Shown: in pieces, positions 26,074-34,775 of the stretch
Position numbering within the stretch: position 1 is the stretch's first letter
Layout of the letters: each line of letters opens with the position of its first letter
Origin: Dehalococcoidia bacterium
GTDB taxonomy: Bacteria > Chloroflexota > Dehalococcoidia > SpSt-223
Assembly: GCA_026003895.1 (NCBI GenBank)
Contig: BPIC01000003.1
Coordinates: 504,999-568,998 of the forward strand
DNA length: 64,000 nt
Direction: 5' to 3'
Position numbers and translations under genes: made by a program
Notes under the pieces: model-generated
Told to the model about the DNA's origin: nothing
The model's database searches: none
What the model saw: only the letters and a program-made list of their open reading frames with translations

Positions 26074-26101
26074 GACGGGGAGCCCGTTCCGGCTCCCCGT
26101 C
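26074..26101 (-). terminator. GC-rich hairpin between ThiF and the downstream genes
   Basis: GACGGGGAGCC (26074-26084) pairs with GGCTCCCCGTC (26091-26101), an 11-bp stem with a 6-base loop. The minus-strand sequence after it (TCTCTGT) is only weakly T-rich, so it may attenuate rather than stop transcription. Confidence 0.5.
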
Positions 26102-26130
26102 GCGTGGTCTCGCGGGCCGCTGGGGCGGTG

Positions 26131-27006
26131 TCAGGCCCGCCGCGCCCGCGGGGCCACCGCGTTGACGTGCAGCCCGGCGATGGCGGCCACGGTCTTCGGC
26201 TCGGCGGGGACGCAGCGGAGCGTCCCGTCGTCGAGGTCGAAGTAGCTCGCCATCCAGCCGCAGGTCCGGCTGAGGAGCTTCTCGACATAGCTCGCCGCCA
26301 GCGCGGCCACGACCTGGTTGATGGTCGGGCCCTGGTCGCCGCTGGCGACCGCCTCCGCACAGTCGGGCAGCGGCCGCGGCTCGGGCGGCGCGTCGAGCAG
26401 GTCGGGCCGTTGCAGGCTGGGCGCGGGCAGCGCCCGGCACAGCTCGCCGGACGCGACGAACGCCCCGCGCAGCGCCTCCGGGCGCGTCGCGTTGCCGAGC
26501 AGCACCTGGCCGCTGTTGCGGCCATTGCCGGTATCGAGCCACCATACGGGCTGCGGCGGGCGGGGGTAGGCGTAGCCCCAACGGCGCTCGTCGAGGGTGG
26601 CAGCGATGGCCCGGCGCGCCCCGCCGTTGTCGACGCAGCCGATCAGGAGATCGAGCCGGCTGCGGGCGTCGCCGAAGACCTGCGCGTGCAGGTCGCCGTC
26701 GTAGGGCAGGACCGAGTAGCCCACCTCGCGCCCGAACCGCCGGGCGAGCCGCTCGGCCAGGACCTCGGCTTTGAAGCGGCCCACGTCGGCCTTATCGAAG
26801 GTCTGGCGCGCCACGTTGTGCGGCTCGACCCGGTCGGGATCAATGAGGTAGAGCCGGGCGGACCGGCCGAGCAGGAGCCGGCAGACCGCCTCGGCCAGGA
26901 AGCCGCCGGTGCCGCCGCAGCCGACGACCACGATGGTCGCCTCGCGCTCGTAGCGCACGAGCTGCGTGCCGTCGCCGGTCGGGCTGGGGTCAATCCGGTA
27001 CGCCAT
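26131..27006 (-). CDS. PRTRC system ThiF-family protein (E1-like adenylation fold)
   Basis: 291 residues from the ATG at 27006. N-terminal nucleotide-binding motif VVVGCGGTGGFLAE and the E1-type signature LIDPDRVEPHNVARQ (Asp-x-Asp...Asn...Arg-Gln). Layout matches ThiF proteins of PRTRC cassettes. ThiF-like enzymes adenylate the C-terminus of a ubiquitin-like partner; no such Gly-Gly partner is obvious here. Overlaps protein A by 17 bp. Confidence 0.88.
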   Translation of the reverse strand: MAYRIDPSPTGDGTQLVRYEREATIVVVGCGGTGGFLAEAVCRLLLGRSARLYLIDPDRVEPHNVARQTFDKADVGRFKAEVLAERLARRFGREVGYSVLPYDGDLHAQVFGDARSRLDLLIGCVDNGGARRAIAATLDERRWGYAYPRPPQPVWWLDTGNGRNSGQVLLGNATRPEALRGAFVASGELCRALPAPSLQRPDLLDAPPEPRPLPDCAEAVASGDQGPTINQVVAALAASYVEKLLSRTCGWMASYFDLDDGTLRCVPAEPKTVAAIAGLHVNAVAPRARRA

Positions 27007-27607
27007 CGCCGTCGGTCCCCGCGGGCGGGTCGAAGTGGACGTCGCGGAACGGGCCACGGTCGCCCTCGAAGACCGCCTCCCACGGCACCGGCAGGAAGTA
27101 GCCGTAGACGCCCACCCGCAGCGCCACCTCCGGTCGCTCGGTGCCGAGCCGGCCGATTACGCCGTACAGGCCGAACCCCTGCTCGTCGGCGTCGTCGGTC
27201 CGGCTGAAGCAGGCGGGATAGACGCCGTGGGAGTGGATCTCGAGCAGGACGTCGGCCAGCGGTCGGTAGACCACCCGCAGCCGCCCGGCGACCTGGGTCG
27301 GCCGCAGGAGCTGATAGCCCGACGGCTCCACGCTCACGGCCAGGAGCAGCTCGCGCTCGGGCCGGGCGCCGGCGGCCGCGACGATCTGGCCCCAGAGGCA
27401 CTGGGGGAGCCGCCCGCGCCGAAGCGCGAAGCAGGGGTGGAGGGACGGTAGCCCCCGGACAGTCGCGCGCGCCACCGGGACCCGCGCGGCCAGGTGCAGG
27501 CCCTCGGTCGCGACGTACAGCCCGTCGCCGGCCAGCAGGTAGTCGTAGGCCAGCCCCCGACGCGGCGGGGGGCCGTCGCGGGCGACCAGGTACTCGACCA
27601 GCGCCAT
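26990..27607 (-). CDS. PRTRC system protein A, JAMM/Mov34 metallopeptidase
   Basis: 205 residues, ATG at 27607, two bases after the stop of protein B. JAMM motif: E123, H125-x-H127 (LLEIHSHG), S135 and D138 (CFSRTDDADEQ), the full zinc ligand set. JAMM peptidases remove ubiquitin-like modifiers, and pairing with ThiF suggests a conjugation/deconjugation pair. Substrate unknown in PRTRC systems. Confidence 0.88.
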   Translation of the reverse strand: MALVEYLVARDGPPPRRGLAYDYLLAGDGLYVATEGLHLAARVPVARATVRGLPSLHPCFALRRGRLPQCLWGQIVAAAGARPERELLLAVSVEPSGYQLLRPTQVAGRLRVVYRPLADVLLEIHSHGVYPACFSRTDDADEQGFGLYGVIGRLGTERPEVALRVGVYGYFLPVPWEAVFEGDRGPFRDVHFDPPAGTDGDGVPD

Positions 27608-27609
27608 CG

Positions 27610-28251
27610 TCAGCCGCCGATCGTGAGCGCGTCGGCGACCCGCAGCGCCGGCACGAGGTCGTCGAGCGGGTAGGCGCGCTCGCCATCGAGCTCGGCCCAC
27701 AGGGCGCCGACGTCGTCGGGGTGCCGCTGCGACTTGCCGCGGGCGGTATCGCCGGTCGCGGAGAAGTAGGAGCGGAAGAACTCCTCGGGCACGCGCGCCG
27801 GGTCCGACGGGAAGGCATGCGAGCCGGTGCAGACCCGCCCGGAGCCGAAGACGTTGTACGCCGGCGCGTGATAGAGCTGGTCGTCGGGCGTCTTCGGCCG
27901 TGCCTTCGCCGCGAAGACGTAGGGTGCCTGGCGCGCCGGCAGGCAGAGGAAGAGGAGCCCGGGCAGCGGCAGGCGCAGGCGGCGCGGCGGTGCGTCGTAG
28001 CGCTCGCGCAGGCGCACACTCCAGACCCGTGGCTCGCGCCAGACGGCCACCCGTTCGCCGCTCGCGGTCCTGGCCCACCAGAGCGTGTCCGGTGGCAGGA
28101 TGCCGCTCGCCAGGTCGAGCTCGCGGGCGAGCGCGTGGGCGACGTCGAGGGCGGAGACGAGTTTGGTGCGGACCACGCCGCCGGCGTAGTCGTGCAGCAC
28201 CACGCTCTCGCCATGGAAGTCGAGGCGCAGCCGCAGCGGGTCTTCCCGCAC
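27610..28251 (-). CDS. PRTRC system protein B
   Basis: 213 residues from the GTG at 28251, 7 bp after the upstream stop; the ATG at 28259 is in another frame. Family signatures in the second half: APAYNVFGSGRVCTGSHAFP, and FFRSYFSATGDTARGKSQRHP. No enzymatic motif known. Lies in the conserved order E-C-F-B-A-ThiF. Confidence 0.8.
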   Translation of the reverse strand: MREDPLRLRLDFHGESVVLHDYAGGVVRTKLVSALDVAHALARELDLASGILPPDTLWWARTASGERVAVWREPRVWSVRLRERYDAPPRRLRLPLPGLLFLCLPARQAPYVFAAKARPKTPDDQLYHAPAYNVFGSGRVCTGSHAFPSDPARVPEEFFRSYFSATGDTARGKSQRHPDDVGALWAELDGERAYPLDDLVPALRVADALTIGG

Positions 28252-28258
28252 CTCGGCA

Positions 28259-29134
28259 TCAGGCGGCAGCGCCCAGCGGTAGGGGGAGGGACTCGGCGTC
28301 CTCCGGCTCGTCGTGCGGGACCGGGAGGAGCCCGTGTTCGGTGATCTCGCAGGCATAAAACCTCCGCATGCGTTCGTACTCCAGGTAGGCGTCGCGCCCG
28401 AGCGCGGCAGCGAGCAGCCGCTCGAAGCGCGCCGCCGGGTCCGCCTCCAGCCAGCGGGCGAGCTCGCCGGTGCGGTCGAGGAGCTCCCTGGCCAGCCGCC
28501 AGTGGTCGGCCAGCTCCAGGACGTTCTCGCGCGTCCACTCGATGTCGGCGACCGTCTGCTCGTCCACATCGAGGAAGACGCTGCCGGTGTCCCCCCAGAG
28601 CCAGTCGGCGTACTCCGCCGCCGCGGCGTAGGGGGTGCCGTCCAGTCGCTCGTGCAGTTCGGCCGGCGTCAGGCCGGCCTCCGGGAGCTCGGCGAGGAGC
28701 GCGCGCGGCACGTGCGCCTCGGCCGCGTCGAGCAGCGCGACCCGACTGTCGTAGCCGCTCTCGTACGGCTGGGCGCAGAGGGCGAACAGCAGCAGCTCGC
28801 CGGGAGACAGGTCGAGCTCATGGAAGCGGTCGTACGACCAGGCGTTCCTGACGAACGGGATGCCGCAGAGGACCTGCTCATACTCGTCGTACTCGTAGAC
28901 CGGGAAGTACTCGGCCTCGACCTTGTGCAGGAACGCCCAGACGCGGGCGCTCTCGCGGTCTCCGTCGCGCCCGGTGGCTGCCAGGATCTCCGCCTCGGCC
29001 TCGGGGAACACGTCCCGGACGAGCTGGCGGAACGCCAGATAGGCGCCGTGGCGCTCGAGGAGGTCGACGACGGACGACGGCGCGACCGGCGCCCGCCGCA
29101 GCGCCTCCCCGAGCGCCTCCAGGCTCGGGATCAC
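28259..29134 (-). CDS. PRTRC system protein F (by position)
   Basis: 291 residues from the GTG at 29134 overlapping the protein C stop (GTGA). Acidic, all-alpha sequence with RVWAFLHKVEAEYFPVYEYD, repeated Tyr/Trp-rich segments and no catalytic motif. Assigned to F because it occupies the F slot between C and B; sequence similarity to F I cannot confirm unaided. Confidence 0.6.
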   Translation of the reverse strand: MIPSLEALGEALRRAPVAPSSVVDLLERHGAYLAFRQLVRDVFPEAEAEILAATGRDGDRESARVWAFLHKVEAEYFPVYEYDEYEQVLCGIPFVRNAWSYDRFHELDLSPGELLLFALCAQPYESGYDSRVALLDAAEAHVPRALLAELPEAGLTPAELHERLDGTPYAAAAEYADWLWGDTGSVFLDVDEQTVADIEWTRENVLELADHWRLARELLDRTGELARWLEADPAARFERLLAAALGRDAYLEYERMRRFYACEITEHGLLPVPHDEPEDAESLPLPLGAAA

Positions 29135-29538
29135 CGCGCCGGGAGCTGGCGCAGCGCCTCCGTCGCCTGCTGGGTCGCCCGCGCGTAGGCCCGCGCCTCG
29201 GCCAGCGCCAGGTTGAGCTCCGGCTGGCGGGCGGCCGCCCGGTCGGCGTCGAGCTCGCCGTCGCCGTCGAGCAGGTCGGCGGCGAGGTCGAAGATGCGGA
29301 GCCGCCTGGCCGGGACCCGGCGCAGGACGGCGACGACGTCGCGCGAGCGCCGGCGGCCTTTCGTGCCGATCCGCTTGGTGAAGGTCACGACGGTGTCCTC
29401 GGCGCGCTGATCCTCGCGCGTATCGGCGTTGGCCAGCTCCGGGAAGAATTCGGCGAGCTGCTTGCGCACCTCGTCGACCGCCAGCTTCGGGTCCGGGTCG
29501 GGGAACTCCCGGCCGTCGTAGACGAACACGCGTGCCAT
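29131..29538 (-). CDS. PRTRC system protein C with C-terminal extension
   Basis: 135 residues, ATG at 29538 after an AGGAGG site. The first 65 residues match the short PRTRC C family (RVFVYDGREFPDPDPKL, then TFTKRIGTKGRR), normally about 70 residues long. The second half (about 70 residues, helical, RAAARQPELNLALAEARAYA) is an extension absent from the standard family. The fold of C is ubiquitin-like in proposals for PRTRC, which would make it the ThiF substrate; that remains an inference. Confidence 0.8.
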   Translation of the reverse strand: MARVFVYDGREFPDPDPKLAVDEVRKQLAEFFPELANADTREDQRAEDTVVTFTKRIGTKGRRRSRDVVAVLRRVPARRLRIFDLAADLLDGDGELDADRAAARQPELNLALAEARAYARATQQATEALRQLPAR

Positions 29539-29560
29539 GTGAACCTCCTGGAAGGTGGAC

Positions 29561-29977
29561 TCAGCCGAAGAGCGAGAGCTGGCCGGGGCGGGCCGGCTCT
29601 CCGGTCGCGTCGGGGATCGGCCCCGCAGCCTCCGGCTCAGGAGGAGCGGGCGGGAGCGATGCCGGCGGGCCGCTCGGTCGGGCGGGGCGGGCCCTGGGCG
29701 CCGGCCGCACCGTCGGGTTGCGCGGGTGTGTCTGCCAGCGGTCCTCCGCCTCGGCGACGAGCGCCGGGACCTCGTCGAGGGCGCCCTGCAGGTCGCCCGC
29801 CTCGGCCGAGCGCAGCAGTGGGTCGCAGCCGTCCGCCCCGAGCGCCAGGAGGGCGCGGTAGCCCGCCCCCTCGACCGGCCGCAGCGTCACGACGAGCTTG
29901 AGCGACCGGCGCGGCGTCGGCGCCGCCGGTCCGGCCGCAGCCATCTCGGCACCAGGCGGCTCATCGGTTGCCTCCAC
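29561..29977 (-). CDS. PRTRC system protein E
   Basis: 138 residues, ATG at 29977. The N-terminal 75 residues (SLKLVVTLRPVEGAGYRALLA) resemble PRTRC E; a Pro/Ala-rich linker follows and the protein ends in GQLSLFG, similar to the QLALFSS tail of the SNF2 helicase. Such short C-terminal LF tails can be clamp-binding motifs. First gene of the PRTRC operon. Confidence 0.65.
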   Translation of the reverse strand: MEATDEPPGAEMAAAGPAAPTPRRSLKLVVTLRPVEGAGYRALLALGADGCDPLLRSAEAGDLQGALDEVPALVAEAEDRWQTHPRNPTVRPAPRARPARPSGPPASLPPAPPEPEAAGPIPDATGEPARPGQLSLFG

Positions 29978-30350
29978 AGTCCCGGCGCGGGCGCCGTCCG
30001 CCGGCTGCCGGGGCGGGGCGCAGCCGCAGCCGTCGGCCGCCCGGACGCCGTGGGCCGGCAGCTTGGGCCTCGGCAGTCGCCGCCGTGCCAGCCCCGGCCT
30101 CGGCCGCTGCCTGGCCAGCGGGCCGATTCCCGTGACCTCCGGGCATGGACACGTGCGGCGACCGGCGGAGGGTGCCAGTAGCGGAAACAGCGGGGCGCCG
30201 ACCTGGTGGGCGGTGTGCCCCTATGATCAGGGAGAAGGCGCCGCCGCCGAAATCCCCGGGCCGCGCCGGACCGAACCGGGTCCGAGGCACACACTGGTCT
30301 CGGCTGGTCGTTCGCCAGTCATCGGCACCGCCCCTCGCGCTGCGTCGGCC
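29978..30350. other. Noncoding region upstream of the PRTRC operon
   Basis: About 370 bp holding the presumed PRTRC promoter. Open frames here are short, Pro/Arg-rich and unlike any family. No inverted repeat was seen. No parB or PRTRC D gene precedes protein E. Confidence 0.5.
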
Positions 30351-31703
30351 TCACTGCCGCGGCAGGCGGGAGCTGATGAGCGGAGCCTTGCCGGCAGCGG
30401 TTCTCGGAATGGCTGCCACTCGGCGCACCATGACCCGCGGCACGACGATGCCCTGTGCCGCGAGTTCGTGCTCCAGGGTGGCTGCCAACTGCTCGTCGGC
30501 CAGCGAGCCGTCGGCTGAGCCAGCGAGCAACACGTGCAGCCCATCGGGTTCCTGCACCACCTGCCATTCCGCCACCGGGGCGGCCTCCATCACGCGGTGG
30601 AAGACGTTCGGGTGGATGGCCGCCTGCCCGCCTGCGACCGCGGGGAAGTGGAGCACGTCCTCGGCGCGCCCCTGGATACCGTCGAGCAGCGCGAAAGGCC
30701 GCCCGCACGCGCATCCGCCGGTACCCAGTCGCAGGCTGTCGCTCATCTCGTAGCGGATGAGCGGCTGGGTGCGACTGAACAGCACCGTGACCAGCACCTT
30801 GTCACCGTAGAGGCCGGTCGACACCGGCCGATTGTGCTCGTCGACGACCTCGGCGATGACGAGATCCTCGAACAGGTGCATCCGATGATGCTCGCACTCC
30901 GAGGCAATGCCGGCGCTCTCGGTCGCGGCGTAGACGTTGAAGGGCGCTCGTCCCCAGGCCTCGGTCACGCGCCGTCGGGTCTCGTCGGTGAGCACCTCGG
31001 ACGCGGTGAACACCACGCGCGGCGAGATGCGCAGACGGCCGGCGAGCTGCTCTCCCGCGAGCAGCCGAGCCATCGAGGCGTAGGCCACGAGTGTCTCGGG
31101 CTGCCAGACGTTCAATCGCTCGACGACGGAGTCGGTCGGGTCGGTGGCGTCCAGGCGCAACGTCGGCACCCACCAACTGCGCAGCGTCGCACCAACGCGC
31201 GCCGACTGATGCCACGGCGTCGTGGTGCTGACGACCGCGAGCTTCATCCGCCTCGTCAGGCCGGCCCGCGCACCGCCCCAGTCGTTCGCGCGGGCATAGG
31301 AGGCGAGCACGGTGATCCATTCCGCGAGGTTCGACAGGAACAGACCCCGCCGGCCGGTGCTGCCCGAGGTGGCGCTGAGCCAGTACCGACCCAGGAAGCG
31401 CTCGTCTCCTTGTAGCGTCGCCAAGTGGGCCTCCACGTCCCGCAGGCGGATGGCGCGGTCCGTTACCAGCTCGTCGAAGTGTTCCATCGCGAGGGCCTTC
31501 GTAAGGACCGGCAATTCAGGCAACGGTCGGTCGGTCAGGCCGCGGTGGAACCGCTGGTAGAAGGGCGAGCGCGCGTAGGCGTATTGGCGGAGGGCGGCCA
31601 GCGAGCGGGCCTGGTGGGCCTCCAGTTGTGGGCGCACCCAGCGCTCGTGCCGGCGGAGTTGGCGGCGCAGCCACAGCAATCGGGCCATGATTCGGACGTC
31701 CAT
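30351..31703 (-). CDS. PaaK-like adenylate-forming ligase (phenylacetate-CoA ligase / F390 synthetase group)
   Basis: 450 residues from the ATG at 31703 (GGAG upstream). AMP-binding P-loop YWLSATSGSTGRRGLF (about residues 105-120), adenylation motif YAATESAGIASECEHHRMH, and the hinge SRTQPLIRYEMSDSLRL with a C-x-C (GGCACGRPF), all typical of PaaK-type enzymes. C-terminal Lys in RTAAGKAPLI fits the catalytic lysine. Substrate unknown: an aromatic acid or a capsule/coenzyme precursor are options. Not obviously in an operon. Confidence 0.85.
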   Translation of the reverse strand: MDVRIMARLLWLRRQLRRHERWVRPQLEAHQARSLAALRQYAYARSPFYQRFHRGLTDRPLPELPVLTKALAMEHFDELVTDRAIRLRDVEAHLATLQGDERFLGRYWLSATSGSTGRRGLFLSNLAEWITVLASYARANDWGGARAGLTRRMKLAVVSTTTPWHQSARVGATLRSWWVPTLRLDATDPTDSVVERLNVWQPETLVAYASMARLLAGEQLAGRLRISPRVVFTASEVLTDETRRRVTEAWGRAPFNVYAATESAGIASECEHHRMHLFEDLVIAEVVDEHNRPVSTGLYGDKVLVTVLFSRTQPLIRYEMSDSLRLGTGGCACGRPFALLDGIQGRAEDVLHFPAVAGGQAAIHPNVFHRVMEAAPVAEWQVVQEPDGLHVLLAGSADGSLADEQLAATLEHELAAQGIVVPRVMVRRVAAIPRTAAGKAPLISSRLPRQ

Positions 31704-31799
31704 TGGTTTTCTCCGTTCTTCGGTGGCGGCTTCGCGGGCGACGAGGTCGATCCGCACCCGAGTCGAGGGCCGCACAGCCGGCCGGGGCTGGCCCCGACC

Positions 31800-32160
31800 G
31801 TGCGCCGAGGGTCGCGGTGCGGGAGCCACGAGCCTCTCCCGCTCGCGACCGGCAACTCCTCGTGGAGCGGGCCAATCTCGCGGGTGCACTCGTATTCGCC
31901 CCCTGTCCGGACGACAGCCCGATGGGCACGGCTTCGCCCGCCGCCGGTCCGCCAGTCCCTGCCAAACCCGCCAAACGCGACCACCGGTGAGCCCGCCGTG
32001 GTCGCATCAGGGCGGAAGTTGCAGCGGACGACCTTGCCCTGCAGGACCAGGAGCATGGTGGGCGTCTGCCGCGCGGCCCTTCGCCACCAGGATGGCCTCC
32101 TGGTGGCCGGCGGACCTGGTCACGGCAGGGTCCTCCCGGGCGCGGCCGCAAGCAGAACTG
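31800..32160 (-). pseudogene. Degenerate cupredoxin gene, second copy
   Basis: Minus-strand frames give EAILVAKG, then GKVVRCNFRPDATTAGSPVVAF and GEYECTREIGPLHEELPVA. These align in order with the cupredoxin at 55224-55605 ([31 protein letters not shown] and GEHEFACQMGMLRGKLVV). The segments are in different frames and the copper-ligand region is eroded, so this copy is a remnant. Confidence 0.55.
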
Positions 32161-32255
32161 AAGCATCTCTGCCCTGACCACCGGCTCGTCACCCGCCGCA
32201 GCTGTCGTCGTCGCCCACATCTCTCGCCGTCGACCGCCGGCGCCAGCGTCGGCGC

Positions 32256-32676
32256 TTACGTTCCCGTCCAGTACAGCGCCACCGCGCTTGCCCACAGCAG
32301 CCCGAAGCCAAAGAGCAACCACTTGAAATCCGAGTCGATGAGGAAATTGACGGCGGCCATCCACCCGATCGAGGTCATTCCCGCCACGGCAACAATCGCG
32401 GCCACGCCGCGGGCCCGCGTGCGGAAAGAGGTGAGGGCGATGTAGAGGGTGACGAGGGCCGGTAGTGAAGATGTAGCCACCCATCACCCAGAAGACGCGC
32501 CGCAGCCAGCTCTGAAGCCCGGGGGCCGCCACCGCGAGGTCCGCGGCCGATGCCCCCATGTACCGGGGATCTTCCGGCAGGAGCGGCGGCCGCAAGAGGA
32601 CGAAGTACAGGCCCAGGCCGATCAGGCTCAGGCCGGCCAGCGAAAGAACGGTTGAGGAAGGCGGCAGCGACTTCAC
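32256..32676 (-). pseudogene. Four-helix membrane protein, single-base frameshift
   Basis: ATG at 32676. The first frame gives helices LSLAGLSLIGLGLYFVLL and VFWVMGGYIFTT, then a CCC run at about 32460-32464 shifts into the second frame with VTLYIALTSFR, IVAVAGMTSIGWMAAVNFLI and WLLFGFGLLWASAVALYW. Removing one C gives a continuous protein of about 139 residues, so it is probably intact with a sequence error. Function unknown. Confidence 0.6.
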
Positions 32677-32941
32677 CGCAATCCGACCTGAAAGGCGTCG
32701 ACGCGGTGGCCCTCACGCCCAGCTGTCCGTCGTGGTGAGGCCAGGTTTCCCGCCCCCGGGCGGGACCGGGGCACGGCCTGCGGTCCGGACAGCGGTCTTG
32801 TCCCCTCGGTCATGGCGTCTCCTCGGGGACGAGCCCTGCAGCTGCCGAGCTCATCGACGCCTCTCTGGCGCCCCGACCGTGGCGCGAAGTTCTCCACGTT
32901 AGCCCAATGCCGTACTCCGCCGCCGGGTGGCTTGCGCGGTG

Positions 32942-33172
32942 TCATCGCACAGTCGGTTCGCCGGCCCGGAAGCCCACGCGTTCGACGGCAACGACGAGCT
33001 GCTCAGCGCGGGCGAGCGCCGGGTCATACTCGACGTACGCCATCTCGGTCGCCGGATTGACGTAGGCCCGGCTCACCCCCGGCACCTTTGCCAAGGCGCG
33101 CTCCACGGTCAACGCCCCGCCGCCCCCGCATCCCAGGCCGTAGATTGCCATAGTGAGACGCTCGGTCCGCAT
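32942..33172 (-). CDS. HMA-fold (CopZ-like) protein lacking the second metal cysteine
   Basis: 76 residues. The ferredoxin-like HMA fold is clear (ALTVERALAKVPGVSRAYVNP, then ATEMAYVEYDPA and VVAVERVGFRAG), but the metal loop reads GLGCGGGGAL where copper chaperones have CxxC. The second Cys is Gly, one base from a Cys codon. It may be a non-metal adaptor or an altered sensor. Directly downstream of CTGAGG array A, whose -10 lies about 37 bp before the start. Confidence 0.75.
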   Translation of the reverse strand: MRTERLTMAIYGLGCGGGGALTVERALAKVPGVSRAYVNPATEMAYVEYDPALARAEQLVVAVERVGFRAGEPTVR

Positions 33173-33208
33173 CGTCTGACCTCACTCTCCTCAGCCGCTC
33201 CTGCGAGC

Positions 33209-33263
33209 AGTATCAGGCCGCCTCCTGAGGGGGACCTGAGGCGGGCCTGAAGCTTCCCTGAGG
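33209..33263 (-). promoter_or_regulatory. CTGAGG array A with -10 box (HMA gene promoter)
   Basis: CTGAGG at 33225, 33236 and 33258 and CTGAAG at 33247, exactly 11 bp apart. Ten bases separate the array from the minus-strand -10 hexamer GATACT (33209-33214). Same 55-bp design as six other promoters in the window. Confidence 0.85.
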
Positions 33264-33291
33264 AGCCGGCGGATGCAGGGCGGGTGCGCGC

Positions 33292-34773
33292 TCAGGGGGG
33301 AGGCGACGTGCGGTGGTCGGCCATCGTCTGTGTCCCCGTTCCGGCCCTCGCTCGAGCGCCGACGGGGAGGCGAACCGTGGCGATGGTGCCCTTCTCGGGC
33401 TCGCTCGCGAGCGTGAGCTCCCCCCCGTGCTGCTCGGCGATCCAGCGGGCGATGGGGAGGCCGAGCCCGGTGCCGCTGGGGTCCCGGGCCCGGGCCGGGT
33501 CGGCGCGGTAGAAGCGCTCGAAGACGTGGGGCAGGTCGTGCGCCGCGATGCCCACTCCGGTATCGCGGACGGTGACCTCCGCGGCCGTCCCGTTCCGGCT
33601 GAGTCCGAGCGTGACCTGTCCGGTCGGCGGCGTGTACTTGAGCGCGTTGTCGAGCAGGATGAGCAGGAGTTGCCGCAGCCGGTCCGGGTCGCCCTCAACC
33701 AGCGCCGGCTCCAACTTGGCGACGTCGAACCGCTGCCCTCGCGCCAGGTGGCGCGCCTCGCCCAAGACGTCCAGCACCACCCGGTCGAGCTCGACGAGCT
33801 GCCGGCGGAGCGGCACGCCGGCGTCGGCGCGGGCCAGCATCAGCAGGTCGGCCACCAAGACCGCGAGGCGGCGGGCCTCCCGGGCGGCCTCGCCCACTGC
33901 CTCCTGCTGCTCGCTGGTCGGCATGTTCGGCCGGCGCTCGAGCAGCTCGAGGTTCGCCTGGATGGCGGTGAGCGGCGCCCGCAGCTCATGTGAGGCATCG
34001 CTGACGAAGCGCTGCTCCGACCGGTATGCGCGCTCCAGACTGGCCAGCATCTCGTTGAAGGTAGCCGCCAGGCGCCCCAGTTCGTCCTGTTGGGGGCCGA
34101 CCGCCACTCGACGATCGAAACCGCGCGAGCGCGCGATCGCGGCGGCCGTCTCCGTGAGCGCCGCCACCGGCCGCAGGGCGCGGCCGGCCAGCAGCACCGC
34201 GGCCACGAAGGTCAGGCCCGCGCCCGCCACCACGAGCAGGGCCACCAGCAGGCGGAATCGCGCGACGGAGGCATCGATCCGCTCGAGCGGTGCCGCCGCC
34301 AGGAGGAAGCGGGCCGACCCATCGGTCGGCAGCACGTACAGCCGCCAGCGGTGGCCGTCGGGCCCGGTGGTCAGCCCGAACGCGCCACGGCCGGGGTCTT
34401 CGGAGATGAGGGCGGGCGCCAGGCGCACGACCGGGTCGAACGGCGGTCCGGACGGCCGCGCGATGATGGCGCCTGGGTCGACCGGGGGCACCAGCCCGGC
34501 GCTCGGCGACTCGGCCAGGACCTGACCGCCGGGCCCGTAGACTCGCAGCGCGGCGTCGGGCGCGGCGGGTACCGCCAGCGGGCCCGCTAGATCGGCAGAC
34601 GACCCGGCCCCTGTGTATTCCTCGACGACGTGCTCGGCCGCACTCCGCAGCGCCCGGTCCAGGTCATCGTAGTGCGCGCGGGTATGCGCCGCGTAGGCGG
34701 CCATGGTCACCATGGCACAGCACAAGAAGGCGAGCCCGCCGTAATACAGCGCCAGGCGCCAGCGGATGGGCAC
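33292..34773 (-). CDS. Sensor histidine kinase of an OmpR-type two-component system
   Basis: 493 residues. Two membrane helices (about 10-28 and 174-197) flank a periplasmic sensor of about 145 residues; a HAMP domain follows (RALRPVAALTETA), then HisKA with H262 in SDASHELRAPLTA and HATPase motifs N (LLILLDNALKYTPP), G1 (DTGVGIAAHDL) and G2 (GTGLGLPIA). The architecture is MprB/CpxA-like. It starts 2 bp after the response regulator stop, so the pair is cotranscribed. The signal is unknown; the genes under the CTGAGG promoters suggest copper or redox stress. Confidence 0.92.
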   Translation of the reverse strand: MPIRWRLALYYGGLAFLCCAMVTMAAYAAHTRAHYDDLDRALRSAAEHVVEEYTGAGSSADLAGPLAVPAAPDAALRVYGPGGQVLAESPSAGLVPPVDPGAIIARPSGPPFDPVVRLAPALISEDPGRGAFGLTTGPDGHRWRLYVLPTDGSARFLLAAAPLERIDASVARFRLLVALLVVAGAGLTFVAAVLLAGRALRPVAALTETAAAIARSRGFDRRVAVGPQQDELGRLAATFNEMLASLERAYRSEQRFVSDASHELRAPLTAIQANLELLERRPNMPTSEQQEAVGEAAREARRLAVLVADLLMLARADAGVPLRRQLVELDRVVLDVLGEARHLARGQRFDVAKLEPALVEGDPDRLRQLLLILLDNALKYTPPTGQVTLGLSRNGTAAEVTVRDTGVGIAAHDLPHVFERFYRADPARARDPSGTGLGLPIARWIAEQHGGELTLASEPEKGTIATVRLPVGARARAGTGTQTMADHRTSPPP

Positions 34774-34775
34774 GG

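Noticed and set aside
28257..28259. ATG overlapping the PRTRC F stop as the start of protein B
   Set aside because: It is not in the frame that encodes the conserved protein B signatures; the GTG at 28251 is.
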